Counted from the stretch's first letter, positions 15,471 through 28,490 are shown. The stretch is DNA of 64,000 bases from Niebla homalea (GCA_019925105.1 JAHGAU010000022.1:558001-622000); one strand, 5' to 3'. Translations and numbers: made by a program. The notes: a model not told the origin generated them from the sequence alone.

Positions 15471-17471
15471 ACTTAAATTATATATTAATATAAATAACCT
15501 TAAACTAAATCGTTAATATAACCCTATTATTACCGGTAAGGAAAGCGTAAAAAACGGTTAAAGAAATAAAGGTTTATATAAAAGTAAAAAAAATAATAAT
15601 ATAATTTATAGATTTTTTTAAATTAAATAATAAAGACTAAATCGATCTTTTCGTAAAGCGAATAATAAAGGTATTAAACGAAATAATTAATAAAACTATC
15701 TTAATAATAAAACTTTCTTAAAAAGTTAAAATTTATTAAAATAAAAAATATATAACCGCGATTATAAAAATAAAAAAATTAATTAAGTAAACTTTTAAAT
15801 ATAAAAACTAAGAGATATTTAATTAATTAAAAGTTATTTAAAAAGAAAAAGAAAAAACTATTAAGAAAGTTAAATAAATATACTTTTAATTTATAATATA
15901 TAACTTAACGGTTTTACCTTATAATATTTAAAAGTTAACGAAATATAATAAAGAATAAAATAAAAAATTAAAGCTTATTTTTAAATTCCCGTTTTTTAAG
16001 AAACCCGATAATATATTAATTAATACCTTTAACAATAAAATTAAGGCCCTTAAAAAAGTATTTTTCCCCCTTCCGTTAAAAGTTAACTTAAACGATATTA
16101 ACGGCGTTATATATTTTAACCTTATATTAATAAATAAAGTAATAATATAAGATATAATAATTAAAGCGATTAATAAACCGAAGAAGGATAAAGCCCCGGA
16201 ATTAAATAAGATTCTTAATAAATTTTTAATAATAATAGTTTTACCGTTTAAAAAGGTTTTTACTTACTTTTTTAAGTATACCTTAATATTAATTACTATT
16301 TATATAAATTTAAGGAAATAAAGACGATTATCCTTAAAAACTTTATTAAGCCGGATTATTTTAAAATAAAGTCTTATAAACTTATTATATTCTTATATAG
16401 GTTAAGGAAAGTTTTAAAAATAATAATAATAAAAATCCTTAATAATTATATAAAGAATTACGGACTTCTCCCCGATTAATAAATAAAAATAAAAAAAAAT
16501 AAATTAATAAAAATAACTTTTAAAAAATTAATTAATAACGTATATATAATATAAGGTTACGGGAAAAAGCATATTATAAATCTTTTTTCTTTTAATATTA
16601 TAAATATTTTTAATAAAATAAATTATTAAAGGTTATTATATAACTTAAGGAAAAAAAGGATATTACCCTTTTTAATTAAATAAATAAAGAGTTTCTTAAG
16701 TAATTAAATTATATTAATTAACCTAAGATAAAAAATAAACTTAATAAAGCCCGTTATTATAAGGATTCTTTAAAGATCGTTTATTTCTTTTATATTATTC
16801 TTATTCTTTAATGATTTATTAATTAAAGAACTTATTAAATTAAGATAAAAAGTTTAAGTTAAAAACTTTATTAATAATATTTATTTCTTAACCTATAATA
16901 CCTTTATACGTATAAATTATTTAGAATTAAAATAAGCTTATAAAGTTTATCTTTAATAAGTAAAAACTTACGGGGCTTAATTTATACTATATAAATATAA
17001 ACTTATTTATATAATTAAAAGCTTAAGGTTATACGATATAATAATTATAATAAACTTAAATAAAATTATAATAAAGCCGGATATTAATATTAAAGTCTTT
17101 AACCTTTAAGTAAATAAGAAATTTAATTAAAAGGACTATATAAGAAAAATTTAAAAGAAAATAATTTTATAAGAAAAAAGCCTTATTTATTTCGCCGTAT
17201 TAATATAAAGAGTTATATTATAAAAGGCCCGGATTATTTATTAAGTTATAATAAAGTTAACTATAATATACGCTATAGTTATTTAATATATACTTAAAGG
17301 TACTTTAGGATATAGGAAAAAGCTTATTTAAATATTATAGAAAGTCTAGAATTAATATTTAAAAATAATTAATAATACTTATAAAATAACCTTTATCCCG
17401 GTATTAAAGTCTGAGGTTTTTATATCGTTAATTAAAGTTTTATTAAATTAAATAATTGGCGAATCGGGAAG

Positions 17472-17678
17472 ATGGCGACGAACAACGGGACCCCAGAGGT
17501 CAGAAATAATACACGTATATATAGCTTAAGTAATAATGAGGATAGTATTTTAAATGCGATAAGCGGAAGTAAAGTAATAATAAAAGTAAAAAAGGAAGAA
17601 GGGCAAGCGGCCCAGGTTAATAAGAACGGTAATAAGTCGTATAAACAACGTAATAAATACGAGATAAAAAGGTTTTAA
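17472..17678 (+). pseudogene. LINE D ORF1 remnant
   Basis: N-terminal 68 codons of LINE ORF1, starting MATNNGTPEVRNN like copy A. A RIP-created stop ends it. The surviving part is polar and basic with no identifiable domain. It marks the 5' end of LINE D and sits 14 bp after the insertion point. Confidence 0.85.
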
Positions 17679-19662
17679 ATTAAATAGAGAGCCTATAATT
17701 AATAAGATACGCGTAAAAGGACGCGTATAAAGCGTAAAGGTATTATTATTAAGGGTAATAAATAAAGGGCGGAGGGGATGAAGATAATACGCGGGGACGG
17801 ATAAAGGGTAAATAAAGGCATAAAAAACCTTATTAAATATATATAAACTAAGAAAAATTAAAGGAAAATAAAGAAATATTAAATAAATAAGAATAAATTA
17901 TAAAAAGAAATAATTATTAAATATATAGAAGAAAAATAATAAGGAAGGAAATAATAAGGACGTTAAAAAACCTCCTTATAATTATATAAAAGGATATTAC
18001 GTTAAAAACCTAGCCGATATTATAAATCGGGCTACGGGGAGTAAAAGACTTTTATATAAATATAAAGAAAAATTTAAAGAAGTTAAAAAGGCTACGCAGA
18101 GCTTAAAAGGCGGTAATAAAAATATTAATAAATAGAGGCAAAAAAAAATAAAAAGGATATATGCGAAATAAAGGAATAATAAGGGAGGCTTTAAAAAAGG
18201 GAGCGGGGATAAATTAAATAACGAGAATTATAAGGGCGGCGCCGGCGTTAACGGTAAATGAAATAAGGGTAAAGGAGAAAATAATAATATTAAAGAAAAC
18301 GAAAATAATAACCATACGATTATTAAATAAAAAAGAAAAAAACATAATAATAAAAATAAACCCGCTATAATTAATAAAGGCGTTTAAGGTAACGGGAAAG
18401 CCGTTAATAGAATAAATTATTACAGTATATAAATTATAAAATAAAGATATTTTTCTTAATATAACCTTATTAAAAACGAAAAAAAAAAAGCTAAAGAAAT
18501 TAAAGGGATAAGTTAATAAAAAGGGGTATAAAATAATAAAGGTATTAAGGTAATTTTTGCTATCGCGGTAAACGGGATATACTTAATAAAATTTACGGGG
18601 AAGGAAAAGGAAATTACTTTAAAACGGATAAAAAAAAGAATATGGTCCTTTACCCTGGGTTAAAGATTATCGATTATAGTTTTTTCTTTATAATAAAAAG
18701 GTTAAACGCCTTTAATTATATAAAGAAATACTTTATAATTATCTTAAGTATAACGTTAATAAGGATATATAATGATATTTTTAATAAAAAGGTAATAAAA
18801 GGTAAATCTTTTAAATTAATAAAACCTTAAAACCGGGCGGCGGATATTTATTAATACTTTAAATATTAAGGGTATAAATATATTATTACGAAATATTTTA
18901 ATAATATAAAGTATATAATATATATTAAAGTATATAATACGTATAAATATATTAATTTAATAATAAAGGGCTTAATAAAAAATACGTTAAAATACGTAAT
19001 ATATAATAATAATAATTATTTAACGTAAAACTTATAATATATAATAAGAATAAAAAAGACTTAATATAAGGAAATTAAGATAATAATTAAGGTTTAACGT
19101 TATAACTTATATAAACTTAAACCGGTAAAATAATTAAAAACGATCCTAAAACGTAAACGGAGCTTATTAAACGGGGAAAGGTAAAATGCGGTAACCGATA
19201 ACATAAAAAGAAAAAGCTTATAATAATATTAACCCTTAAGGCTGACCGCTTAACCGGGATTATTATTATAATAAGAAGATTAAAATAAATAATATTCGGC
19301 TTTAAGGAAAAACCGTTTATATAAATAAAAATCAATAAAGAGAACCCGATAAATATCAATATTTAATATACTTACGTTTCTAAGGGTAATATAGTATAAC
19401 GTACGTAAGGAAATAGTTAAAGCCGTAATATTAATATTCAGATTTAAAAAAAATAAAGGATATTAATATTATAATAATATAAGAACCGTTATATAATTTA
19501 TATATTTACTTTTTAATTAACCCGGGAAATAATTTTTATTTAATTTTTAAAAATAATAAAATAACGTAAACGTACTTCTTTATTAATAAAAGGCTAAATA
19601 TAAATAGTTAAAACGTTATTTATTACGGAAAGAACTTATATACGCTCCGGATTATATAAAAA

Positions 19663-21567
19663 AAGGATATTAAGGGTAATTTAAATATTTATAATACGTA
19701 TAATCCGTTATTAATTAATAAAAAAGGATTCTTTATAATCCCGTTACTTAAGGATATTATAATTATACTTAATAAGTACCTTTTAATAAGGGACTTTAAT
19801 CTTTATTATGTTTAATATAAGGAAAACGGTTATATAATTAATTATATTAAATTTAAAAAGTTATTAATAATTATTATACGGTTTAATTTCACATTATTAA
19901 CATTAAAAAAGGCTATTATATAAGAAAGCCGTAAACTTAAAATTATAATTGATTTAATATTTAACTCGGAAAATATTATTAATTTAATTATAATATATAA
20001 ACCTTAAAAAAACCTAAAATATAATTCAAATTATATCCTAATATAGACGACCTTAAATTAATCCGTTAATATGATTCCGTTTTTACTATTTAAATAAACG
20101 TAAAAGACGGTTAAGGAAACTAAGGTATTTATAAAAGCAATAAAAATAATATCTTAATTAATAAAGCTCCCTTAACTTAATAATAAGGAATAGATCGACC
20201 GTTTTATAATACGGGTAATAAAAACTCTAAATAAAATAGTTAATATAATAGTTTTAATAATAAAGTTATTTAAGAAAGTTAAAATTTATTAAAATAAAAA
20301 ATATATAAAGGTAATTATAAAAATAAAAACGCTTATAAAGTAAATTATTAAATATAGGAACCGGGAAACATTTTAATAATTAAAGGAAGCTTAAAAGAAA
20401 AAGGAAAGAATTATTTAAAAAATTAAGTAAATATATTTCCGGGCTATAATATATAACTTAACGATTTCCTTTTATAATATTTAAAAGTTAATAAAATACG
20501 GTAAAGAATAAAGTAAGAAACTTAAACTTATTTTTAAGTTTTTACCCTTAAAAAGATTAAATAATATAATAATAAACATTTTTAACGGCAAGATTAAAAC
20601 CCTTAAAAAAACGTTCTTTCTTTTATTACCGGAAGTTAACTTAATAAATATTAACGGTACTATATATCTTAAATTAATAACAATAAGTAAAATAATAACC
20701 CAAAAAATAATAATTAAAGCAATTAATAAACCGAAAAAGGATAAGGCCTTTAAACTTAACGGTATATTAAATAGGTTCTTATTTATAATAATATTGTTAT
20801 TTAAAAAGGTTTTTATTTATTTATTTTAAGCTTATTTTAATATAAATTATTACTTTTATAAATTTAAAAAAGTTAAAATAATTATCCTTAAGAAGCCGGT
20901 TAAGTTAAATTATTTAAAGGTAAAGTTATATAAACCTATAATATTTTTTTATACGTTAAGGAAAACTTTAAAGACGGTAATTATAAAGATCTTAAGTAAT
21001 TACGTAAAAGAATATAAATTGCTTTTTAACCAATAGATAAAAGTAAAAAAGGACGGTTAACGGAAACGGCTTTTAAAGGCTTAATTAATAACGTATATAC
21101 GGTATAAAGTTATAAGAAGAAATACGTTATAAGTCTTTTTTTTTTTTTAAATATTATAAAAGCGTTTAATAAAGTAAATTATTAAAAATTATTATATAAT
21201 TTACAGAAAAAAAAAGTCTTATTTTTTTTTATAAATTAAATAGAAAGTTTCTTAAATAACTAAGTAATATTAATTAACCTAGGATAAAAAAATAAGTACA
21301 ATAAAGCCCGTAATAATAGGGATTCCTTAAAAATTATTTATCTCCCCGGTTTTATTTTTATTCTTTAACGGCCCGCTTATTAAAAACTTAATAAAACTAA
21401 AATAAAAGGTTTAAGTATAAGGCTTTATTAACGATATTTACCTTTTAATTTATAATACGTTTATTTATATGAATTATTTAAAGTTAAAATAAGCTTATAA
21501 AGTTTATTTATAATAAATAAAAATATATAAAGTTTAGTTTGCCTTATATAAATATAAACTTATTTAT
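19663..21567 (+). pseudogene. LINE D ORF2 remnant (endonuclease and reverse transcriptase)
   Basis: Fragments of a single pol-like ORF read through RIP stops. An AP-endonuclease block NIYNTYNP is followed about 100 bp later by a DFNLYY motif (the GDFNLHH box of the family). The RT finger motif ending KLNGI is at 20719-20766, and FALYKYKLIY is at 21538-21567. The order and spacing match Tad/I-type LINE ORF2. There is no intact catalytic frame. Confidence 0.8.
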
Positions 21568-24206
21568 ATAATAAGGAGCTTAAAGTTATATAATATAATA
21601 GTTATAGTAAACTTAAATAATATAATAATAAAACCGGAGGTTAATATTAAAGTATTTAATTTATAAATTAATAAAAAACTAAATTAAAAAAACTATATAA
21701 AAAGGTTTAAAAGAAAATAATTTCATAGGAAAAAGGCCTTATTTACCTTATAGCGTTAACGTAAGGAGTTACCTTATAAAAAGTTAAAACTATTTATTAA
21801 GCGGTTATAAAGTTTATAATAATATATATAATAACTATTTAATACGTATTTAAGGGTACGTTTAAATATAGGAAAAAGCCCGTCCGGCAATTATAAAAAA
21901 TCTAAAATTAATACTTAAGAATAATAAGTAAAATATATAAAGTAATTTCCGTCTTAATATTAAAATCCGAAGTTTTTATATTATTAATAAAGTTAACCCT
22001 TAATTAAATAATCGCTTAAATAAGGCTTAAAAAAGGGTATAAACTTATTTATATTAATAGGAAACGAACGTATTTATTAAAACTATAAAAGGCCGCGGAT
22101 AAAAAAACGTAAAAAAACGGTATTTACTTTTTTTACGGAAATTAAATTAAAGTAAATTAAAAAAAAGGTCGATTTAATCTACGTTTAAAAAATTAATATA
22201 AGAGTATATAGACTTTTATTTAAAGTAAAAGTGGCGGAAAAAAAGAAGGTTATAAGGATAAAGTTAATAGCGATTACTTTATAAATTAAAAAGAAATAAA
22301 TAGAGCGTTAACGTAAATATAAAGAATTAATCTTTTAAAAGCAATAATACTTAACTTTAAATAATAATAAGGTTATTAATAAGTATTTCCGGCGTTATAA
22401 AATTATAAAAAATAATAATAACGCGTTAATAATTTAATTCCGGATAAATAAAAATAACTTAATTTATTTCCTTTTTATTATATACGCCGATAACCGGATT
22501 AACGCTAATTATAAGTATAAATAACGGAAGTAAAACGTTATATATATATTAATCTCTTATTTATTATTTAAGGAACTTAAACTAAGGTTAATTAAAAGAA
22601 TAAGGATTAACGATTATTATTAAATACTTATTAATAAAAAAGGTATTAAGGCGGTTATTAAATTTATAATAATTACGGGCTTATTATTATAATTTAACTT
22701 AGTTAAAAAAATAAATAAGATAATTAAAAACTTAATTAAGAAATTTTGCCGCCGATTTAAGGGTAAAAAGCAGCGGCGGGAAAACTATACTTAATAAAAG
22801 GTTAAAAGGGCTATAAATATTAGAACGGTATAAAAAGCAATATTATATTAATTAATAAAGTTATATAAATAAAGTAATAATAATATATATATTAATAAGG
22901 ATATTTAATAATATAATCGGAATTTTAAAATTTTAATATTAAATAAACCCGTAAAGTAACGGAAAAGCAATAGGTTTAAAGGTAACCTTTAAGTAGATTC
23001 AGTCATAATATTATAGGTTTTCTTGGAAAAAGCGTATAAATAAATTCCTATTTTCTGGACGGCCGTAAATACTTTTAACCCTTAAAACGAGAATAGAAAT
23101 TAAGTAAATACCGGTTTTTATTCTTAATATAATAAATATCGGGTTTTTACGGTTATTAATAAAGCTAAATAGCCGAATATTAGGGAATGCCGGAATTAGC
23201 CTAGCTAAATCCGTAGTATAAATCAATCAATCAATCAAATTAAATAATTATTTAAGTAAAATTAAAGAAATATATATACTTAATTACGATAATAGGAAAT
23301 AAGCGGATTTATTAAAATCTTAATAAGTTTAAAATTAAAAAGAATAAATTAAAGATTTTTTTTTATTAAGATAAAATAAGAATAAGTTAAAAAAAAGGTT
23401 AACTTTATTAGTATCCCGGAGGCTAACTTAAGCGGATATAAATTCTTATTAAACGTAAAAAAAACCGAGATTAAAAGGATTTAAAAAATAAAAATTATAA
23501 TAATTATTTTATAAACTACGATAAAGTAAACTAAATATTAACGGAGGTATAAAGACTTTATACCTTAAAGTTATCGTTACTTAATTTTTAATAATAAAAA
23601 AATTATTAATAAATATTTCCGTTATTATAGTATTATAAAGAAAAGTAATAATATATTAATAATTTAATTCCGGACGGGTAAAAACGGTTTAATTTACTTC
23701 CTATTTATTATATATATTAAGAGTCGGATAAACGCCAGATATAAATATAAATAGAAAAAGCAGGACGTTATATATGTTTCTATTTCTTATCCCCGGTTTA
23801 CGGAGGTTAAATTAAGACTTATTATAAAAGTTAATACTTATAATTATTATTAAATATTATTTATAAAGCGAAATATCCGGGTAGCCGTTAAATTTATAAT
23901 ATTTACTAAACTATTATTATAATTTAACCTTATTATAAAGATAAATAAGATTATTAAAGACTTTACGGAGAAAACTTATTACCGGTTAAAAAAAAAAAAG
24001 GAACGGAAACCAATTATATTAATTATATAAACCGGAAAGCATCTTTTATAGCCGTAAGGATATAATAATAAACGCTTATTAAAAGTTTTTAAAGGAGTTA
24101 ATAACGATAATAATATAAGAAAGGTATATATTAAATACGTAAATATTAATAAGGATATTTAAAGGTATTATATAAGGTTAAAGTAATATAAATATATAAA
24201 AGAACG

Positions 24207-24365
24207 TGTGAGAGCCCTAGTAAAATGTATGGATAATATAATGTATGAATGATGATTTACCTGAGTGTGGTGGTGATAAGCTATGTACAGTGCGAGTGCG
24301 GGTGCCAAGCAATACGGAACCCGTTCCGCGCCAAGTTAAGGATCAGCTCTGCTGATTCCCTAACA
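24207..24365 (+). repeat. T1 left LTR
   Basis: 159 bp, TGTGAGAGCCC to CCCTAACA. It contains ATGTATGAATGAT and GTGCGGGTGCCAAG, motifs also present in the solo LTRs at 32009 and 63166. It differs from the right LTR at several mostly C/T or G/A positions. Confidence 0.9.
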
Positions 24366-25902
24366 GTTTGCCACTCACAAAAAAGGCTTATACCCCATGA
24401 GCAACAATAATAACAAAAAGTGTACATATTAAGGGTTCCGGAGCCTTATATGGGCCTATCTTAGCGCCGAGTATACGCAGGGGTGATTGTGTAAAGGGGT
24501 TGTTGCTGGGAAGCGTATGGTAAAGGGTGAAAGTTGAAAAAAAAAGGCGACCCGGGTAATTGTCGCGATTGTACCCGGGAAATAGTCGCGGTTTTAAGTA
24601 TTGCGATTAAGCTGAATCGCTTAAATCCGTGATCTCCGGGGTATAGCCGAGTTGAGTGCCGCAAGGTAAGCGAGAATTGAAAAATCAAAGGCTGCGGGGT
24701 AACGGCCGAGCAAGGTAAATATACTGAGGCCGTTATAGTTACTTAAATTCGTGGTAGGTACGTAGGTGGCTATAAAGCTTATTATTGAGTTAAAGTCCGC
24801 TTTATAAATGCGGCAGCGCTTTAAAGCTGGTAAGGGTAATTTTAATAAGAGATCACTAAAGATCTACTCTTGGTTTTTGCTAAAATGGCGAGTCCGTAAA
24901 TGCGTATACAGCTGGTTCCCAGACGCAAAGGGTTTTTGATAGACGTTATACTACTTTAAGGCTTTTGCGTGTAATTTGGGTATAGGTTGGTTGGAGAGTT
25001 GCTCCCCGAGCTGGTTCTGGTTTTGGTAAAGAATAGCTCTTCGTACTGGTGGTGGATTTGCTCCCCAGGCTGGTGGTGGTTTTGAAGAGTGGCTCTTTTT
25101 GCTGGTGATATTACTGCTGTAGTGATAAGAGGTTTTAAGGTGATTATAAAGCTTATTGCTAAACGGAAATTCCTCTTTGTAAATGCGGTACGACTTTAGT
25201 GATGCTGGTGGTAGTTTTAATGTGTTATGCTTAAGGATACGCTTATCGTTATAATGGATTTATCGTTAATGGATTTATCGTTGGATAAAGGCCTTCCTAG
25301 CTATCTCTTTAAATCGCTTCTTAAGCTTTTGTATCCATAGCTCTTTATTTGTGTTAATATTAACTTTTATTGCGTCTGTAAGATTTAAGGTATATTATTT
25401 GTTGGCTTCGCCTTAAAGGTATGAATGAATTATTTTTAAATCGATATTATCGGTATTAATAGCTCTTAGGATTACTGTAAACGTAAAGACGTTATTGCGG
25501 GCGGGGTCAAAGCTGATTTAAAGCGGCTTTAACGTTTCCTTCTTAATTATTAATATAGATTTTAATGTAAGTTAATTAAGGACTTACTTAAATTACGCGT
25601 CGCTTATTTATATAGGTATTATAATTAATAATGGTATTGTTATCATGCCTATTTAAAAGGGACTGACTTTAATGTACTTCTAGTAAGTAACTATACTAAA
25701 TATATAGCTAATATTGGTATTACAGATTAAATAATTAATAAAGTAATTAATAACTGGTAACTAAAGTATTAGTTTATTAATAAGTGCGATCCGGGTGGTC
25801 GCTCGTCTTACTAATGATCTAAATCGCTAATAAGATATATATACAGCGTCTATATCTTAATAGTGCGATAAGGATTGTGATCTTTAACTATTACTACCAA
25901 AT
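24366..25902 (+). other. T1 interior, non-coding
   Basis: No protein-like ORF. The block 24548-24640 (around CCCGGGAAATAGTCGCGG and CTCCGGGGTATAGCCG) is repeated, RIP-altered and inverted, in element T2 (about 62097-62205), so it is a conserved family feature. A run at about 24990-25100 repeats GCTCCCC(A/G)(A/G)GCTGGTNNTGG, a GT-rich imperfect repeat. AT content rises after 25250. Confidence 0.7.
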
Positions 25903-26061
25903 TGTAAGAGCCCTAGTAAAATATATGGATAATATAATGTATGAATGATGATCTACCTGAGTGTGGTAGTGATAAGCTATGTACAATGCGAGTGCGGGTG
26001 CCAAGCAATGCGGAACCCGTTCCGCGCCAAGCCAAGGATCAGCTCTGCTGATTCCCTAACA
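25903..26061 (+). repeat. T1 right LTR
   Basis: 159 bp, TGTAAGAGCCC to CCCTAACA, nearly identical to the left LTR and followed by the TSD GAACG. The short open frame spanning it (25945-26217) runs out into LINE B and is not a gene. Confidence 0.9.
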
Positions 26062-26372
26062 GAACGGAAGAGTAATAAATTTAAGGATAGCCTTTATAAG
26101 AATACGGTTATAATATTACGGATTTTCTTAAGGGAGTTAGAATATAAGAAGTATATAAATAAATTATTACTTTCTGGACGGCCGTTAATATCCTTTATTT
26201 TAAGGGATAAAGGGTAAAGGCTTAATAAACGCCGGTTTTTACCTTAACGCTATAAGTATCAAGTTTTTACGGTTATTAATAAGGTTAAAAAGCCGCGTAT
26301 TAAGGAACGCCGGAATTAACTTAGCTAGACCCGTAGTATAAATCAATCAATCAATCAATTAAATTCTTACTC

Positions 26373-26556
26373 TTTAAACGGCCGTAAATACTCTTAACCC
26401 TTAAAACAAAAGTAGAGGCTGGGTAGATACCGGTTTTTATTCCTGACATAATAAATATTAAGTTTTTATGATTATTAGTAAGGTTAAATAGCCGAATATT
26501 AAAGAACGCCGGAATTAGCCTAGCTAGATCCGTAATATAAATCAATCAATCAATCA
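26373..26556 (+). repeat. LINE A 3' end resumed after LINE B
   Basis: Continues LINE A after the TSD copy 26360-26372. It matches the 3' end of LINE D (CGGCCGTAAATACT, then the block with CGCCGGAATTAGCCTAGC, then the ATCA tail). It shows that B landed about 180 bp from the 3' end of A. Confidence 0.92.
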
Positions 26557-26569
26557 ATATTCTTTACTT

Positions 26570-27773
26570 TATAAAGACTTATACCTATTTTATTTTTTAA
26601 TCCATATTATTTAAAAGATTTAAGGAATTTTTATTTTTTACGTTAAGAATATAACGTTAATATATAATATTATAAGGACGTAAACGATGGAATATAAGTT
26701 TTTTAAATAAAATTAGATAATTTTAAGATAGATTTATAATTAAAGATTAATTAAACTACTTATTTATAGTAATAAAGTTTTAAAGGTTTCTTTCCCCTGG
26801 AAAATATAAATTATCTTAAGGCGTTAAAACCTTTTAACCGTAAATTAAAAGGTTAAAACGTAAACTTTATTATTAAGCTTAAAAATCTTTAACAGAATAA
26901 TTTAACCCTTTTATTTTATTAATTTACGGCATTTTTAACCCTTTATAAAAAGCTTAAGTTTATTAAAATTAAGGACCCGGAACCCTTTATAAAGGAAAAA
27001 CGTAATTAATATCGTTTCTTTAAATTTTACGTTATTATAAAACTTTATATTAATAAGGATTAATACCCAATTATGAAAGCTTAAGTTAATTATATTTTAG
27101 TATTACTAAGCCTAAAAGTCCTTAAATAATTAAAGACGCAATATAATAAAGATATTTTATTAAGTTTTTAAATTTTCAAGGAATTTTAAACCTTTTTAAA
27201 TAAAATTTTTAAGAATATTAATTAAAAAAAGATTAAATCAATAACTTTTAAGCCTTAAGAATATTTAATAAGAATAAATTTATAATATTTTACCTTAACT
27301 TTATCCGCTTAATTAAGAATTTTAGATACGTAAATCTTAAAAGGAATTTAAAAATCATAGTTTATAAATACATTATTTAAAACTTTTTAATTAACTTTAT
27401 AAAACTCTTTTTAAGGAAACTATGATTTAAATAGCCTAAAAGAAACCCGAGTATACTTAAAGAGGATAAACGGTTTTTAATATTTAAAATATTACCATTA
27501 ATAAAAATTTTAAGCTTAATAAAGCCTTTATCAAGGAAATTATGGAGATTATAAGAATTTATATTACTTCCTTTAAACCTACCGGTAAAATAGGAGGTTT
27601 CAGAGGGTCCGGTTTCCGATAAATTGTTCCCGCCGTTATGAAGTTAACCCTTTTATTAAACGTTAAATATTTTACTTATTAAAAGAACTATTTTTAAATT
27701 AATTACATTTAACGTTAATATAACTATAATGATATCCGGGAGCGTTTAAATTAACTTTATTATATTATTTAAG
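26570..27773 (+). mobile_element. Gypsy G2, middle segment (gag/protease-side, RIP-degraded)
   Basis: Continues G2 directly from position 1477 (TSD copy 1478-1490 aside). The junction TCTTTACTT|TATAAAGAC aligns uninterrupted to the G1 reverse complement around 59.0 kb. The 3' part (about 27530-27773) aligns with G1 57.8-58.05 kb, including GGAGGTTTCAGAGGGTCCGG versus its G1 equivalent. By position it should hold gag and the start of pol, but no readable domain survives. Confidence 0.82.
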
Positions 27774-27780
27774 GTCATCT

Positions 27781-27978
27781 GCACCCATCAACGGCCTCAT
27801 CTGCACCCATCAACGGCCTCATCTGTACCCATTAATGGCCTCATCTGCACCCATTAACGGCCTCATCTGCACCCATTAACGGCCTTATTTATACCCATTA
27901 ACGGCCTTATCTGCACCCATTAACGGCCTTATTTATACCTATTAATGGCCTTATTTATACCTATTAACGGCCTTACCT
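27781..27978 (+). repeat. 22-bp tandem array at the 5' end of element E
   Basis: Nine head-to-tail 22-bp units, GCACCCATCAACGGCCTCAT plus CT. They start immediately inside the insertion point and degrade from near-perfect GC-richer units on the left to C-to-T altered ones on the right. A tandem 5' monomer array is how some LINEs (for example mouse L1) carry their promoter. A promoter role here is inference only. Confidence 0.9.
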
Positions 27979-28139
27979 TTATCGAGCCCGAAATGGTTTT
28001 ATTGGGGGACGGACGTATTAAATAAGATAATAATTATTATTTAAGGGGTTTAAGTATATATAAACTTATCGTTAATACGTTTTCTAAGAATAGTAATTTA
28101 CTTATTTAAATAATATTACTGAAAAATGCGTTTTTTAAC

Positions 28140-28490
28140 GTATCTCGACCGGCGATACTAAGGGTTTAAGTTTTTCTTTATATTTATCGGGTAATAATTA
28201 ACTATAAACGTATTTAACGTATCCTTAAGTATAGGATAAAATAAATAAAAATTAAGGCTATATTATTAATATTAATATTTAACCTTATAAAGGTTTAAGT
28301 TCTTCTTTATATTTATTAAGTATAAATTTGGGAATATTAATATAAGTTCCCCTTTAATTATAAGAATTAAGGTTATATTATTAATATTAATGTTTAACCT
28401 TATAAAAATTTAAGTTTTCCTTTATATTTATTAAATATAAGCTTTAAAGCATTAATATAGATACCCTTTAAGCTAAAAAAGCTATTAAAG
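28140..28490 (+). repeat. ~115-bp tandem repeat inside element E
   Basis: About three imperfect copies with 115-bp spacing. The clearest pair starts ATTAAGGCTATATTATTAAT (28251) and ATTAAGGTTATATTATTAAT (28366), each followed by ...CCTTATAAA..TTTAAGTT and CTTTATATTTATTAA. All are RIP-degraded. Confidence 0.7.

Larger units (their letters stand above)
17458..23236 (+). mobile_element. Tad1-like LINE D, full length, nested in B
   Basis: Complete 5779-bp element with 13-bp TSD AAATTAAATAATT (17445-17457 and 23237-23249; the first bases are shared with the tail, so 11-13 bp). ORF1 starts at 17472 (MATNNGTPEVRNN) and breaks after 68 codons. Readable ORF2 pieces: endonuclease GNLNIYNTYNP (19675-) and RDFNLYY (about 19792-19809); RT motif AINKPKKDKAFKLNGI (20719-20766); and FALYKYKLIY (21538-21567), matching the FAPxKYELIHF block downstream of the RT catalytic box in fungal Tad-clade LINEs. 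The 3' end is (ATCA)n. Same subfamily as A. Confidence 0.95.
24207..26061 (+). mobile_element. T1, small non-autonomous LTR (TRIM-like) element
   Basis: A 1855-bp element with two 159-bp LTRs (24207-24365 and 25903-26061), each starting TGT and ending CCCTAACA, flanked by a perfect 5-bp TSD GAACG (24202-24206 and 26062-26066). It sits in the 3' part of LINE B; the flanks rejoin into a sequence matching the intact LINE copies. The 1537-bp interior has no meaningful ORF, so it must rely on another element's proteins. The first ~900 bp are much less RIP-mutated than the host LINE, which implies a later arrival. I could not recognise a convincing primer binding site or polypurine tract. Orientation is taken from the LTR motif order shared with relatives and is uncertain. 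Confidence 0.85.
7091..26359 (+). mobile_element. Tad1-like LINE B (four segments)
   Basis: LINE inserted in LINE A with a perfect 13-bp TSD TAAATTCTTACTC (7078-7090 and 26360-26372). Its own parts are 7091-9671, 15484-17457, 23250-24206 and 26067-26359. The gaps are LINE C, LINE D and LTR element T1. The spliced length is 5805 bp, against 5799 for C. The ORF1 start is at 7112 (ATG). The RT motif AINKPKKDKAPELNKI is at 16166-16213. The 3' end has the conserved block AAGGAACGCCGGAATTA followed by an (ATCA)n tail. B and C form a subfamily distinct from A/D, visible in the ORF1 start and in LNKI versus LNGI at the RT motif. Confidence 0.93.
1491..26556 (+). mobile_element. Tad1-like LINE A (two segments: 1491-7090 and 26373-26556)
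   Basis: Non-LTR retrotransposon inserted in G2. It is flanked by a perfect 13-bp TSD ATATTCTTTACTT (1478-1490 and 26557-26569) and ends in an (ATCA)n tail near 26540-26556. LINE B interrupts it at 7091-26372. With B removed it is 5784 bp, against 5779 for sister copy D. Visible remnants in order: ORF1 start (1527), an AP-endonuclease-like stretch (around 3700-3860; NIYNTYNP then DFNLYY), and an RT motif TINKLKKNKALKLNGI (4761-4808, from KAPGPDGI-type sequence). The 3' RNase-H-like/tail part comes last. It is dead from RIP. Confidence 0.93.

Noticed and set aside
9659..23249. Reading C and D as parts of one tandem LINE array
   Set aside because: They have opposite strands, and each has its own 13-bp TSD derived from the interior of LINE B.
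27781..27978. Regular 22-bp repeats looking like a CRISPR-type array
   Set aside because: The units are head-to-tail without unique spacers, and they lie at the 5' end of a TSD-bounded retroelement in a fungal genome.
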